From contig CM059575.1 in assembly GCA_030386875.1 (NCBI GenBank), positions 19,988,293 to 20,052,292 on the forward strand: a stretch of DNA of 64,000 bases. The letters are read 5' to 3'. The DNA comes from Morinoia aosen. Its lineage: Eukaryota > Arthropoda > Malacostraca > Amphipoda > Talitridae. The notes under the pieces are model-generated. The model had not been told where the DNA came from and searched no databases. It saw nothing but the letters and a program-made list of their open reading frames with translations. Made by a program: the position numbers and the translations under genes. Shown piece after piece: positions 31,554 to 43,678 of the stretch (position 1 is the first letter of the stretch; each line of letters opens with the position of its first letter).

Positions 31554-34379
31554 TGTTATGACGCGGTTCTTTTCTCGTTTTCATCATCGTCGTTTTCAGT
31601 TGTGTCGCGATACGTGAAAAGGGTTACTAATCACGCACGCATGAGGACTTGCAACCTCCACAAAATAAATAAGTGTTCACCTTTGTGTTCGCACGTTACC
31701 CACATAAATAAGCATGGAGAATAATGAGCATTAAAGATTAAGCACCTTTATTGTTAAACTGAACACGTGGATTTTGGCACAAGGAAACATGTAATCGCAA
31801 AATCAAAATGCGCACCAGTGTCCTCAGACAAGATGCTCATGATAAGCGACATGATACTCACTGAAATGGTTACACTTGAGCTGCATAGGCAAACGGGAAA
31901 AATGTAATGCTTGACATCAAAATTCTATCATTTGGTATTCATAATAAGAACACTTCACACCGTGGTGCCCAACATGGACACTACACCCTTGTAATTTTCA
32001 CTTGCTATCTGATTCATCATAAACACAGCGCGCCAGAATGGACTTGCACTGTTCAGCCTGCATCTTCTTCCTTTGCTTCTCCAAAATTTACCACTTGCGA
32101 GCTCGCCACCTAACTCATCATGAACACAGCGCGCCAGAATGAATTTTTACTCTCTCGCGTGCCTCTGTTTCTTTTCCTTCTTCACAATTACAACTTGAGT
32201 TAATTCCCTGTCGTCGGCCTGTCGAGGCTCGAAACACAGCAGCCAGGCTTCCACATTAGCGCTGAATACCAGGCTGGCTGCCCGCTGCGAGGCTGCGAAC
32301 GCTCGGCCGGTTGTGGCGCTACAAGCCCTCGGATGTGAAGCGTACACCGGTCGTGGTGCTGTAACACAACCCAAGTCTCCGCGATATCTCAGCTGCCGCG
32401 TAGGCCAGCTTCCCAAACCCGCCTGTGAACAATGATCATATTAAGTAAGTAGCTCCATTTGAATCTTTATTCCCTGCAATACACCTACTTCGCATCGCAT
32501 TGATTGAACTACTTCTTTACTCCCCTTTAATTCTCAAAATCAATCATAATTTATTTCCCTCTGAAATCAATCCGGATGAGTATTTTACCCCGCTTCATAA
32601 AACAAATCACAAAACACTCTGTTACATGAAAACCATCAAGCCTGCACTTCAATAATAAAAACACGAACATATTTGATTTCCCTATGAGAGATAATCACAC
32701 CCTCAAACTTCTACCCACATATTAAGCGAAACTCTAAACACTCCCTGTTTGAGAACATTTTAAAAAATGCAAACCCTCTGATAAACACACGAACATTCTG
32801 ATTCCCCATTTTATGCATTTAACCACGTATTCTCACCTCCCCTCTGGCCGTCAGAAAGCCTACATTCTTGCCACTGCACCAGTCAAATAGACCGGTTCCC
32901 CGCGCTTGCTCTGCTTTTATACCCACGCCGCACTATGGCTGTGTCCCGGCAGAGTAGAGGCTTTTGAAAGTGCGTGGCTTCTCCCCATTGGATGAATCTC
33001 ACGCGTCACATATGACGTGTTCCCTGCTTCGCAAAACTTGGTATTGCTACGTGCATTTCCCTCAAAATAAACCCAGCAACTCTTGATTTCCTAACTCGTG
33101 GGCAATTAAATTTTTAACCCCTTATTTTCTTTGCTATGTATTCGCGTTGCCCTCGTCTTATTATGTATTCAATTTAGCGTACTAGCTTTTCAGTCCAGCC
33201 GCTACCCCCTACGTACTCCTCCCCTCTGCTGATGTGGTACACCCCTCATCCCCTCACAATCCGCGCACTGCTGCCTGTAGAGCCGGTTGCTTGCCTCTGT
33301 AGCGTCGGTTTTCATAAATATATGCCTAATATAATCTATATCACGACAGTTGCTTTCATTTCTTTTTGATCGTCGTCGAGACTTATGGTCATAATTGTTT
33401 TATTTTCGTTAACAAGGATTAATCGAGACTTTTCAACGTCTCCAATATATTTAGTATTTTACATTATTCATCATTATTATGGTAACGGGTTAACCTTTTT
33501 CTCTTTAACATAAGCGATAACTCTTCTCTTATTTAAAGGGGAGATTTACAAGGCATTAACATCGTTATTTATTATCTAATCTCGACACAGAAATAATTGA
33601 TAGAGCAAAATGAACCTAACGCACCTAGTTTACATTTTAATTAACACTTCGGATGTATGCTGAAGGCTAGCATCTATAACTACCTATTAAACACAGATAG
33701 TAGATATGAGGATGCATGATAAGGGGGTATGTGCTATATGAATGGGACTCATCTTATTCGTGGATTCCGAGATAATGTTACTATATGCTCCGGGGCCGCT
33801 CAAGTATATTTACGTTAATAAATGTACTCTGTTACACTGAATTCACATGGCAAAGACTTGACAAAGCCGTGCCCGAAGGCAGACTTGGTGACAAAGCACA
33901 CCCTCCTCTCTCTATAGCGGTCCGGAGCTTTAATGCCAGCGACCCCTCGTAGCTGTGCGGAGCTGAGAACCTCCAAGCGTCTGGCTGTGCACGATATTCC
34001 ATCGCAATCTTAAGATGGATTAATTCCCCAAACAAGCGGTTACGTATGACTCTAGTGTATTGGATTATACTCGAAATGGAAAACATCAATTCTTGCTACT
34101 TTTACTGACAGTCTAATTAACATTAGCTTCTGAACAATAATATAAATACTATTTAAGGCAGGACCTTTCCCGGTGTTGAAATCCGGCTACCCATTCGATC
34201 GGTTGACGTCCTTGCTTCTTTCGCGTTCTCTTCGAAGATGGAGCGAAGTTGGTGAATGGTAAACATGAATAACCGACCGCGGCTTACGACATTTCTCTAG
34301 CTGATTCGAACAATTCGAATAACGGAGCGTCCTCCTTCGAATGATCGTTTTTTTATACGTCATGGTTAAAACCATGACA
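31554..34379. mobile_element. 2.8-kb insertion in unit, LTR-like
   Basis: Paralogous units (37690, 60612) lack this block between the TTCAGTTAA and AATAAAAACAAGAG sequences. It begins TGTTATGACG and ends ACCATGACA. Near its left end the first ~60 bases of the 7232 LTR recur (TGTGTCGCGATACGTGAAAA, at 31603). A short direct repeat CACAGCGCGCCAGAATG occurs near 32023 and 32120. No convincing gag/pol or host gene; a clean target duplication was not found, so nested insertion is possible. Confidence 0.45.
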
Positions 34380-34782
34380 ATAAAAACAAGAGCTGTAAGT
34401 TGATTCATGTGAACCATTCCGGAGGATGTAGGAGGGTGTGATCGTGTGTTCCTTCAGAGCATCCTGTGGACATGGCGTTTCTCTTACTTAGTAAAGCAAC
34501 TTGGCCCACATACAGGCATGTGTATCATGGTAGTGTCTGTTCTCGTCGTAGTACCTAGCTGAACTAGTATGATTCCTTAATTTTTATTTCTTGAAGGTTC
34601 TCGTAACTAGCTCAACTTTAGGGTTTTTTGTTCGCACTGTGTAACAAAAGTGCGCCACCAATCATTGTTCTATACTGAGGTTCATTGTGAGCATTTCATG
34701 GGATAGAATATTACGAGTATGTTGTTTCTATTCGTGTGAGAATTTTTCTTTTCATAACATCAGCTATTATTTAGTTAGAGTT
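34380..34782 (+). other. unit spacer, no gene
   Basis: Continues the unit (GTTGATTCATGTGAACCATT) up to the Thr relic. No coding signal. Confidence 0.5.
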
Positions 34783-34854
34783 GCCTTCTAGCTCAGGGGC
34801 TAGAGCGCTGGTCTAGTAAAGGAGAGGCCGCGAGTTCGATTCTCCCTAAAGGCA
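34783..34854 (+). pseudogene. tRNA-Thr(AGT) pseudogene
   Basis: One base is missing between acceptor and D stem (GCCTTCTAGC). The anticodon stem CTGGT faces AGGAG and a T-stem base is changed (CCGCGAG). Confidence 0.8.
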
Positions 34855-35550
34855 TTGAATTGATGTGTACGTTTCACTGGAATAGTATCCTACTGCGCGT
34901 ATCGTATGCAGATGTGTCACTTGTCGGACCAGCTATGCAGTGAAACTAATATCAGGGCACGAGTTATCATCGGTAATAGATGTGCGATTCATTGGTTTGA
35001 AGTTATTACAGTGTCGTTGTTTCTTGAGACTTAAAATTTGGTGGGAAATGCCCCTCGGAACTAAGGCTATCGAACATTGATCAGCTTGACCGTTCACTGA
35101 GGAAGTCTTAACGGAATTGCACGATCAATTAGCTGTCTGACCGTAAAGTTGGACATGGGAATGCTGCATCGGAGTGACCATTCCGCGGCTCAAAAAAGCC
35201 TGACCACTGAGAATTTTTTCCTTTCCATGGTTTTTCCCCAATTGTGAGTTTCTAGCTCACCGTTTTTCACCTCTCTTGGAAATGAAAGCGTACTCTATGT
35301 ATTTGGGTATCCTTGAGGCACTTTTCGCTAGTAGCGACATTGTTTATATATAAACTTAACTGAACCATTGCCGGCTTGAGAAAGTTGAAAGACATGTTGG
35401 GGTGTTGAAAGTCGTGCTTCTTCATTTCTTAATCAATTTTATGTATGTGATTACTAATCAAGAGTCTCATTTCTCTTCGTGAAAATATGCGTTATTATTT
35501 TTGTCTTGACCGTCTGCCATATGATGCTCGTTAATCGTTCTAACAAACTC
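34855..35550 (+). other. unit spacer, no gene
   Basis: Nearly identical to 61049-61743 from about 35,100 onward. No coding signal. Confidence 0.5.
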
Positions 35551-35624
35551 CGCGACTGGATGGACTCGAACCACTAACATTTCAGCTATGAACTGAACAC
35601 GGTTACCACTGGTGCCGCTAAACG
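35551..35624 (-). pseudogene. antisense tRNA-like b (anticodon CAT position)
   Basis: 74-nt tRNA-like with B box GGTTCGAGTCC and a paired anticodon stem TTCAG/CTGAA around TTCATAG. Acceptor GTTTAGC-type end does not pair well. Repeated at 61744, and at 40031 where a gypsy element cuts it. Confidence 0.6.
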
Positions 35625-35805
35625 TTTGTTTGAACTTGAGCACGTCGCTGTAGGTGGCTCTACCTAAAATGTTAGTTCAATAAAAAGAAATAAAAGCCTG
35701 AAGTTGATTCACGATTTTTATCGTCTATTGAGACGTTTTTTTATGTAGTTCTAATCGTTCTCGATGTTGGTTTTTCTAATGAAAACATTTGTGGTGTACG
35801 ACCAC

Positions 35806-35878
35806 GTGCTTATGGTGTAGTGGTTATCACGTCTGTCTAACACACAGAAGGTCCCTGGTTCGAGCCCAGGTAAGCACA
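35806..35878 (+). tRNA. tRNA-Val(AAC)
   Basis: Identical to 28301 and 62000; all stems pair. TTTT about 8 nt downstream. Confidence 0.94.
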
Positions 35879-36667
35879 ATCAATTTTGATGCAGGTCGAT
35901 TGTTCATAAAAGAATTATATTTTGAAGACTTTTATAATGCAAATAATAAATTAACCGCTCTTGATGTAGAGTTACCGGACTTCGTTCTTTTTCTGTTCCA
36001 AAACACACCTAACATCAAAACGAGAAATTCACATGACAAGATTCTTGTACAGCCGATCATCAGTGTAACAGTCGATGCGTTGTATAAAATTGCTGGATTA
36101 ACATGTTCTGACCCAAAATAATGACATAATCCAGCATTGAAACATTGGTTCACTGAGATGTTCATTTCGTTAGGTGTGGTAAATTAGTCTGATGCTGCAC
36201 GTGCATCAGGAACTGCGTTGTTAGCAAAAGCGCTCATTGACTGCTTCTTCCATCTCGAGGGACACACTGGCTGGAGCTTGGGTCGTGTGTTCATGGCGCC
36301 CTCAAACTACGATGAAGATTTGTAGTGATATTGAAATTTGAAGAGTTTCGCTACAGACCTGCTATTGGTCTGTTTTCAAATTACAAGCAGGGTTACTTCA
36401 TTTCTGAAGTTCATAAAAATTAAATTCGAGTGGTCAACGAATCAGTGACGTTTTGACTCGTTTGAAAAGACCTTAGCACAATTACCTCCGTAATGAGGGT
36501 GATGAGTTCATTAGAACTTTTTGTGGTCACAATGATAACTCTTAACTACTCAAAGCATGGTAATTTAGCCCTTAAAGTCGTTAAAAATTCATCGATGCAG
36601 TTTTATCGAAAAAATTCTGCATTTAAATTTGTTTTGTGATATCATAGACTCTTGCTGTACACACAGA
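35879..36667 (+). other. unit spacer, no gene; SINE empty sites
   Basis: Non-coding spacer preserving the uninterrupted target sequences for SINE copies 5, 6 and 7. The short open frame at 35789-36121 runs through the tRNA and is not a gene. Confidence 0.55.
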
Positions 36668-36740
36668 GCCTTCATAGCTTAGAGGTTAGAGCGTTGGTCT
36701 TGTAAACCAGAGGCCGGGAGTTCGATTCTTCCCGTGGGCA
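36668..36740 (+). tRNA. tRNA-Thr(TGT), drifting copy
   Basis: Anticodon TGT with stem TTGGT/ACCAG. The acceptor 3' side CGTGGGC gives two mismatches against GCCTTCA and the T stem contains wobbles. Near twin of 62862. Function uncertain. Confidence 0.65.
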
Positions 36741-37169
36741 TCGGTCGCACAAATTTTAAGAAAACTACGAAATACCTGGTTTCTTCAGGCTTATTACTTT
36801 TGACAGAAAATATTCTGAATAGAATCTAAAGCTGAGGTGACTTAAGAGTACCACCCCTGGGGCGCCAGTCCTCGTGGCATAGGACGAACAAACTTAAACT
36901 AAGCCTATTGCCTGTCTTACGCCTCCTAACGGGGTTGGACCTGTTTTACATCAGCACGTTCAGACTCCTAGGGGCTTCATCTTTCTTGTTGTGAAGGCAA
37001 TTTATTTAGTTTATGTCGTTTTTATTCTGTTTACTCTTTACACCCTTAACGTCGGTTAAGGGTGAAAGTTATACGCTAGTGACGCAACCGTAAGAACGAT
37101 TCTTTTTTATCGATTAATACAATTTTCAATCCCAGTGAATTCTAACGAAAATATTCGGTTCGTTTATGA

Positions 37170-37186
37170 GCCTCCGTGGCGCAATT

Positions 37187-37226
<40 letters not shown>

Positions 37227-37243
37227 GAGCCCACCCGGGGGCG
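37170..37243 (+). tRNA. tRNA-Asn(GTT)
   Basis: Identical canonical Asn copy with a T7 run 7 nt downstream. Confidence 0.95.
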
Positions 37244-37307
37244 AGACGTTTTTTTGTGTAGTTGTAATTGCTCTGTAGTCTGTTCCAACAAAAAAGAGCC
37301 CATCAAA

Positions 37308-37362
37308 CTCTGGGAATGAGTGTTAACTTCCATAGACACACTAGTTATGCCAAGTTGTGGGG
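37308..37362 (-). mobile_element. 5' fragment of ancient antisense SINE
   Basis: Only the head region (reverse complement of CCCCTCAG...CTCCCAG) is kept; the rest is deleted compared with 10165-10490. Confidence 0.5.
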
Positions 37363-37568
37363 TCTGGCTGTTGTTGAATGCGTAACATTACCGGAGACGA
37401 AGCATCGCTTTTTTGAACTTTTTGCTACATTTCATTACGTGCCTATGAAACGACATGCCTGGACATTAAGTCGTATGTACCGGCCGCCGTAGGCTCTAGC
37501 TCGCTAGCAACTCTGCTGTCTTGACCGTCTACCATATGGGATGCTCTATTATCCGTTCAAAAATACCC

Positions 37569-37641
37569 TTTCTCTGGATGGACTCGAACCACAAACTTTT
37601 CAGCATAAACCGAACTCTCTTCCCACTTCCGCCACGAACCA
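37569..37641 (-). pseudogene. antisense tRNA-like a, 73 nt
   Basis: Shares the A box (TGGCGGAAGTGGGAAG) and B box (GGTTCGAGTCC), but one base is lost from the anticodon arm. Confidence 0.6.
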
Positions 37642-38113
37642 TTTTCGTGAATCATTGAACTTCGTTGAAAATTGCTCATCCTATTTTAAATAGATCAGTA
37701 AAAATAATAAATGCTGTAAGTTGATTCATGTGAACCATTTTGGGGAATGCAGGAGGGTGTGTTCCTTCAGAGAATCCTGTGGAGATGGCGCTTCTCTTAC
37801 TCAGTAAAGCAACTTGGCCCACATAAAGGCGTGCGTATCATGATAGTGTCTGTTCTCGTTTTAGTACCAAGGTGAACTAGAAGTCCTCATTAGCAACAAG
37901 TTTGATTATTATTTTTCATTTCTTGAAACTTCTCGTAACTAGTTCAACTTTAGGGTTCTTTGTTCGCACTGTGTAACGAAAATGCGCCACCAATCATTGT
38001 TCTAGACTGAGGTTCATTGTGAGCATTTCATGGAATAGAATATTACGAGTATGTTGTTTCTATTCGTTTGAGAATTATTTTTTCTTTGCATCAGCTATCA
38101 GACGGTCGGAGTT
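37642..38113 (+). other. unit spacer, no gene
   Basis: Homologous to 2724-3200. No coding signal. Confidence 0.5.
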
Positions 38114-38186
38114 GCCTTCATAGCTCAGGGGTTAGAGCGCTGGTCTAGTAAACCAGAGGTCGGGAGTTCGATTCTCCCTGAAGGCA
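38114..38186 (+). tRNA. tRNA-Thr(AGT)
   Basis: Identical to the copy at 3201; fully paired, TTTT downstream. Confidence 0.93.
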
Positions 38187-38868
38187 TGGAAATGATATGT
38201 GCGTTTTACTGGAATATTATCTTACTGCGCGTATCGTATGCAAATGTGTCACTTGTCGTACTAGCTGCGCTGCGCAGAGCAAGTGATAACGGGGCACGAG
38301 GTGGCAGCAGTAATAGAAGTTCTATGCATTGGTTTGAAGTTATTAAATTGTCGTTGTTCCGTGAGACATAAAATTAGGTGGGAAATGCCCCTCTGAACTA
38401 GGGCTACCGAACATTGATCAGCTTGAACGCTCACTGAGGAAGTCATTACGGAATTGCGCGATCAATTAGCTGTATGACCGGAAAGTTGGACATAGAAATG
38501 CTGCATCGGACTCCGTAGCTGAACAAAGCCTGAGAACTGAGAGATTTTTCTGTCATGCTTTTTTCATCAATTGTGGGTTTCTAGCTCACAGTTTCTATAT
38601 CTTTTGGGTATGAAGGTGTATTCTATTTGTGTATCTCTGAGGGATTTTTACTTGTGGCGACACAGGTTATACGCAGATCATAATGTCATAGTAGTGACAC
38701 CGGTTATGGTGTTGAAAATTATGCATCATGATTTCTGTGTCAATTTTATGCATGTGATAACTAATCATGAGTTTCGTTTCTGTTCGTGAAAATGACTACA
38801 GAAAATGAGCCTAATTGTTTTGTCTTGACCGTCTGCCATGAGAGACTCTTTAAATGGTTCAAAAAACT
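38187..38868 (+). other. unit spacer, no gene
   Basis: Homologous to 34855-35530. No coding signal. Confidence 0.5.
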
Positions 38869-40025
38869 TGTTGTGATCTTATCACAACGTAAGGATCTTC
38901 AGAACGAGGGACGCCTCTATATGTTCGGAATGATCTGAAGCAGTCGAAGAGAGACGTCGTGTGCTTCGAAGAACGGTTATCGGATTCTGCTAGTCGTGCT
39001 AAGTAGTTATTCTTCCCTCCTTCTGTTTCTGATCTACGTCGACTCCGAGATCGCGGGGGAAGCAAAGGACGTCAACTGACTGGAGGAGCTGCCAAATACC
39101 GACACAAGAGAGATTCTTCACTGTTATTTCTGTCATTCAATAGCCCATGTTAATTAGATCATTTGTGCGGTTAGCGAGAATTAATGTTTCCCTTTGCTCA
39201 TATAATTCGATACGCTAGAGTCGTACATAATCGCTTGATTGAGGAATAATCTGTATTGAGATTACAATGTAAGCTACCGCTCTGAGAAGGGCGTGACGCC
39301 GAACGACCGAGAGGGTAAGCTCCCAGCGCAAGGGTCAGTACGTCCGAGACTTCCCTCAGAGAAAGAACGCCTTAACACATCTTGAACGCCTGCCTTCGGG
39401 CTAGGCATTGTTTCTCCTTTTAAATGTGTACTGCTAGTGATTCCTCATAATTTAAATTAAAGTCATTGATACATGTCTCGGCGTACACACGATATAGCTA
39501 TCTTCCGGATTTCGAAACAAAGATAAGTCCACCATGTCATATGTCCCTTAGGAAACATCCTCATTGCCTCCCTTCTGGGCGTAGGATTATCGGTATTATG
39601 CCTTAAGCATTCATTTATATCGTCATGCCTTCAGCATATCTTATGTTTTGTCTTCAATATCAATCGAAGTGTAATTTAGTGCGTTAGACTTTCTTTACTT
39701 TAGAATGATAACCTTTTGTGACGAGATTAGGGAATAAATGTCGATGTGCCATTGTGTATAATTTCCTGCTGGTTAGGAAGATGAGTTATCATTATCTGTG
39801 GAGAGAAATATTCCATGCTACCAATTTATACTAACTCCACGCTACCAATTTGACGCTCATTTAATTTTCCGTTCATTCATTAATTAAATTCGTGGACGTT
39901 GAAAAGTCCCAGTTTATCTACGTTAACCTAAAATAAAATAATGTGGTCATCAATCACGCCCGTCAAAAGAGAGCTAAAAGATGAATGGAAAGAAAGAATG
40001 TCATCGAGAGGAACGCTCCATAACA
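38869..40025. repeat. solo LTR, 1157 bp
   Basis: Absent from the paralogous unit (compare 35530-35545). Starts TGTTGTGATCTTATCACAAC (a hairpin), ends GCTCCATAACA, TG...CA, with a 4-bp duplication AACT on both sides (38865-38868, 40026-40029). No internal ORF. It fits a single LTR left after recombination of a Ty3/gypsy- or BEL-like element. Confidence 0.65.
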
Positions 40026-40030
40026 AACTC

Positions 40031-40102
40031 CGCGACCGGATAGACTCGAACCACTAACATTTCAGCTATGAACGGAACACGGTTACCACTGGCGCCAAAA
40101 AC
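40031..40102 (-). pseudogene. antisense tRNA-like b, cut by gypsy element
   Basis: Same family as 35551-35624 (B box changed to GGTTCGAGTCT). The 5' end (right side here) is interrupted two bases short of full length by the LTR starting at 40103. The other side resumes at 48407. Confidence 0.6.
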
Positions 40103-40841
40103 TGTCACGATCCTACTTTTCCTTGATCGTACGAAGTGATATATATTTCTTTTCAGATCAATCGTTTAAATGTTATAAATTTCTTTTCTAAATCTCAGTA
40201 AAATTTCATGGTCGGTAGCCTAATTAAGACATGACTATAGCAGGTATGGAAACACAAGTATGCATGGCCACGCAGAATTTACCGTTATACGTTGATATCA
40301 CCAATATATCGGGGAATTATTAAAACCCGCAAACCTGATAGCTACAAAGAGAAAAGTCTCACGTATCTTAGGTGAAGTGCAGGTGCAGGTTTCGTTTTAT
40401 TCGAAGTAGCCTCGTTTACTTTACTTGATCAATCAGTTGCTTTAAGCGTGAAGTCACGAATATAAGTTATACAATTACTACACCCAGCACGCCGGACTGG
40501 ATTCTATTACAAAGACTCTAGCAAAGACGGCGTGGACGAGGACCTTCGGTGATAATGACACGTACGGGAATGAATACTCCTGATCTTAAGCACAATCTTT
40601 TATAGAAGCAGTTACCGCAGCTACTTTCCGTGGCAGTTGGCATCACCAACGGTCCGCAAGCCTTCTTCTTACGAATCTTTTTCTGATGTAGCCGCTGAGC
40701 AGACGCCGCCTCGAGTTGCTGATGCAGCTCTTGCTGAGGTACGCAGAATCTTGCAACGGTCTTTAAGGCACAGAGTACGAGGCGCTTGGTCGTTGGTGAA
40801 ACCGTCGTCCATGGTGTGTCGTTACGTAGAGGAATATGACA
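40103..40841 (-). repeat. 3' LTR of gypsy-type element
   Basis: TGTCACGATCC to GGAATATGACA, TGTCA/TGACA termini. Nearly identical to 47668-48406. The short frames inside both LTRs are not genes. Confidence 0.9.
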
Positions 40842-40862
40842 GATCCTCCCCATCCCGTTTTT
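40842..40862 (-). other. polypurine tract before 3' LTR
   Basis: On the minus strand ACGGGATGGGGAGGATC lies directly before the LTR, the expected plus-strand DNA primer. Confidence 0.7.
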
Positions 40863-42277
40863 AGTAATATCCTCCTGGATATGGTCGCAGTTGGAAGTAT
40901 CCGTCTACCTGAAGTTGCGAGAAATCTCATACTTCATTGCAAGGGAAGATTCAGACAAGCCGACGAGATTTGTGCTTCTGACGCACGCTGAAAAGAAGAG
41001 CTTAAACAAGCGATGATAAGTTGATATCGGGATATCCTTATCCTGCTCTATCATCGAAGACCTTCTCTCGTGGCTGATGATATTCTTCGGAGGCCAATCC
41101 GAAGATATCTGGGGAAGTGAAGACCGCCCTGAATATAAATATATCGAGTGTAAACTCGATTTGTCATTACTTCCGCATGCAAGTAGTTATTTTGAACGTA
41201 TTAGCGTTCAACGGTATCTTCTTATTTTCTTCCGCCATAGTCGAATCCATGCTTAGGCGTACATCGAAATGTGGGGGAGAAGTTTCACCTCCGTTGTGAT
41301 GACACGCCACCCTCCAAACCGCAGTTCTCGTCGATAGCAGATTGCGCCACGCTCTCGTAGTTGTAGTAGCCCTTATGCCTTGCACTCAGCTGCCTAGACC
41401 TTTAACTCGCGTCGAGCCCATTGGTCGTAGCACTACGCGCGAGTGCGTCGTCCAGTCGCTCTATATCAATGGAGCGCGGTGTTGCCAGATGTCTCGCAGA
41501 CTGCGTGAGTAGTGTGGCCCTGCCAGATGTAGCTCGGAGTAGGGCACACGCCCCAGCCTCCGCGTAGCAGTCTGCCGTACACTCGCAGCTGTCGCTTGCT
41601 GTGACCTTGAGCCAGAGCCGCTGTGCTGTCATGTGTGGCCGCCACTCATGCTCTGCACGCTTCTGTAGCGAGCAGATGCCGCTGTGCTGCCGTGTTCCAG
41701 CAGCCTTACGTATAGCTGTAACAACTATACTGAATTAGTTTCTGGACATGATAATCATCTCCCATGGATTCCTCTCGAGACTGCACTCTTTGTAGCAAGT
41801 CTACTTGTTTTAATTTCTTCCACCGACATGTACATTTGGTATATCATTAATCTAACAACTCAAAGGGAATCCATTTGGAGAATATTATGATTAATACATA
41901 ATGAACAATCTTGGCGTAAAGGAAATTCATACATGAAATACATCGTTTCAGGTCCCCTATGCAAAGAAAATTTTTTTTATACGGGAAAAAGGTTACACAC
42001 ATCAATACATATTCCTGTAAAAGGGATTAGAAAGGACCTGGCAACACGTTACACATTGAAATCAGCAAAATATGAATCGGGATAAGAAATACCTATAAGC
42101 AAAGACATCCTACTTATTTTCACCGCGGAGTTCAAACAATTAATGCACTATAAAATGTAAGGAATTAAACACAAAGTAAAACAACGATCGAGCACCTTAA
42201 TATTAAACACATTATTTTTGAATGAAATGGGGCCATCGTAATCGAAGTTTTGGGACGTCCTCGCGAGACACAGGCAG
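40863..42277 (-). other. 3' non-coding region of gypsy-type element
   Basis: About 1.4 kb between the integrase stop and the purine tract. No env-like frame with signal or membrane segments was seen. Confidence 0.5.
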
Positions 42278-43678
42278 TTACACATAGTTCGGGCGCCTGT
42301 TTCGATTTCTGAGAGGGTATCTAGGAATCGTTCCCTCTTCTCGTCGGTTCGCGTTCGGCATCGTCGGAATGTCGTTCGTCTCTGCCCCTTGGAGCTCATC
42401 TTCTCCATCGTTGTTGAAAGGGAAGGCCATGGCGTCGTCCAAGTATGCTCGCTTAACTCGATTGAGATGAACGTTTTGTTCCTTGCGATCTGAGTACACA
42501 CCCCTGATGGTGATGTTATTTCCGCGCCTAGAAATAATTCTGAACGGCCCTCTGAAGCGTGTTGGGAAGGCTCTGTCCTCCGCATGTCCTGATTCATTCC
42601 GAAGCATGACTAGCTACCCTGCTTGGACATCACATTCTTTGGCCGTCCGATTATACATGTTCGCAGCGGTTTGCCTCGCAGCCTCAGAATTTTTTCGAAC
42701 CGCCGCAAATGCCTTGGACGGTCGGAGTGAAACTTCGACTGAATACTCCTGGTCACAAGCATAGTTGATGGGCTGTTCCTTGAATATATCGTGGTAGGGA
42801 AGGTTTGCATCTCTGCCATAAAACAAGAAGAACGGCGTGTCTTTAATTGCAGTCTGATAAGAAGTATTCACAGCTAGAGTCACAAAGGCCACGCTCGCGT
42901 CCCAACTGAACTTATCTTCAGCAGCCAAGTGAGAGATTGCAGCTTTCAGGACACCGTTCATTCTCTCGCAACAACCATTCGACATTGCATGGTATGCAGT
43001 CGTGGTTTGGGATTTGGCGTTCAGGTTCCTGCACACGTCTTGAAACAATTTATTCGTGAACTCACTACCTCTGTCACTGACAATAGTATTTGGGGCTGAG
43101 AATTTTCCGACGTATTGGACAAAAGCTCGGGTGACAGTATCGGCAGACTTATCTGTAAGAGGGTAAGCATCGACCTACCTCGTGAAATGATCCACAATTC
43201 TTAAGAGGTATTTATTGCCATCGTAGCTAACAGGTAGTTCAACAAGGTCAACAGCAACTCTTTCAAGGGGAAAAGAAGTTTCTGGGAATTTGCCAAGGGG
43301 AACTTTAAATTGACCCTGCCATTTTCTTCGTTGGCACGGTAGACATTTCTTTACATGGTCTTTGACATCACGAATTTGATTAATCCAGAAGAATTTATCT
43401 CTGGCACGTTCAAGAGTTCTCAGGAAGCCCATGTGTGCAGACAAATCATTATCATGGCTTAATTTTAAGGCAACTTTAATTAAGGACTTCGGAATCACAA
43501 CTTGCACGTTAGTCCTACCATTTCTACGCATTTTCTTCGAGAGCCTACACAAGACTTTATTATCGTCGATGAAATACTCGTCAATGTTTGAAATCTTAAC
43601 ATCGCCTAGATCATTTCCGTTCAACAAGTTTCTTACACTAGACCAAAGAGAGTCCTTTTCTTGCTCTGAGACTATCAT
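42278..43678 (-). pseudogene. integrase region of gypsy-type Pol
   Basis: One frame, broken by TAG at 43175-43177 and TAG at 42614-42616. N-terminal zinc module (LSHDNDLSAHMGFLRTLE and KKCLPCQRR, an HHCC pattern), catalytic core with Asp in VAVDLVELP, Asp in VSDRGSEFT and Glu in GCCERMNGVLKA, then a GPY/F-type module FRGPFRIISRRGNN and a basic end YPLRNRNRRPNYV. Joins element DNA to the host chromosome. It is in a different frame from the RT ORF: the overlap at 43638-43678 shows a frameshift rather than a designed junction. Confidence 0.88.

Noticed and set aside
35789..36121. Frame through tRNA-Val and spacer, also at 62094-62315
   Set aside because: Conserved only because the two units are recent duplicates; the first part is tRNA.
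40518..40853. Paired frames also seen at 48032-48420
   Set aside because: Both are the same frame inside the two LTRs of the gypsy-type element, so the conservation reflects LTR identity.
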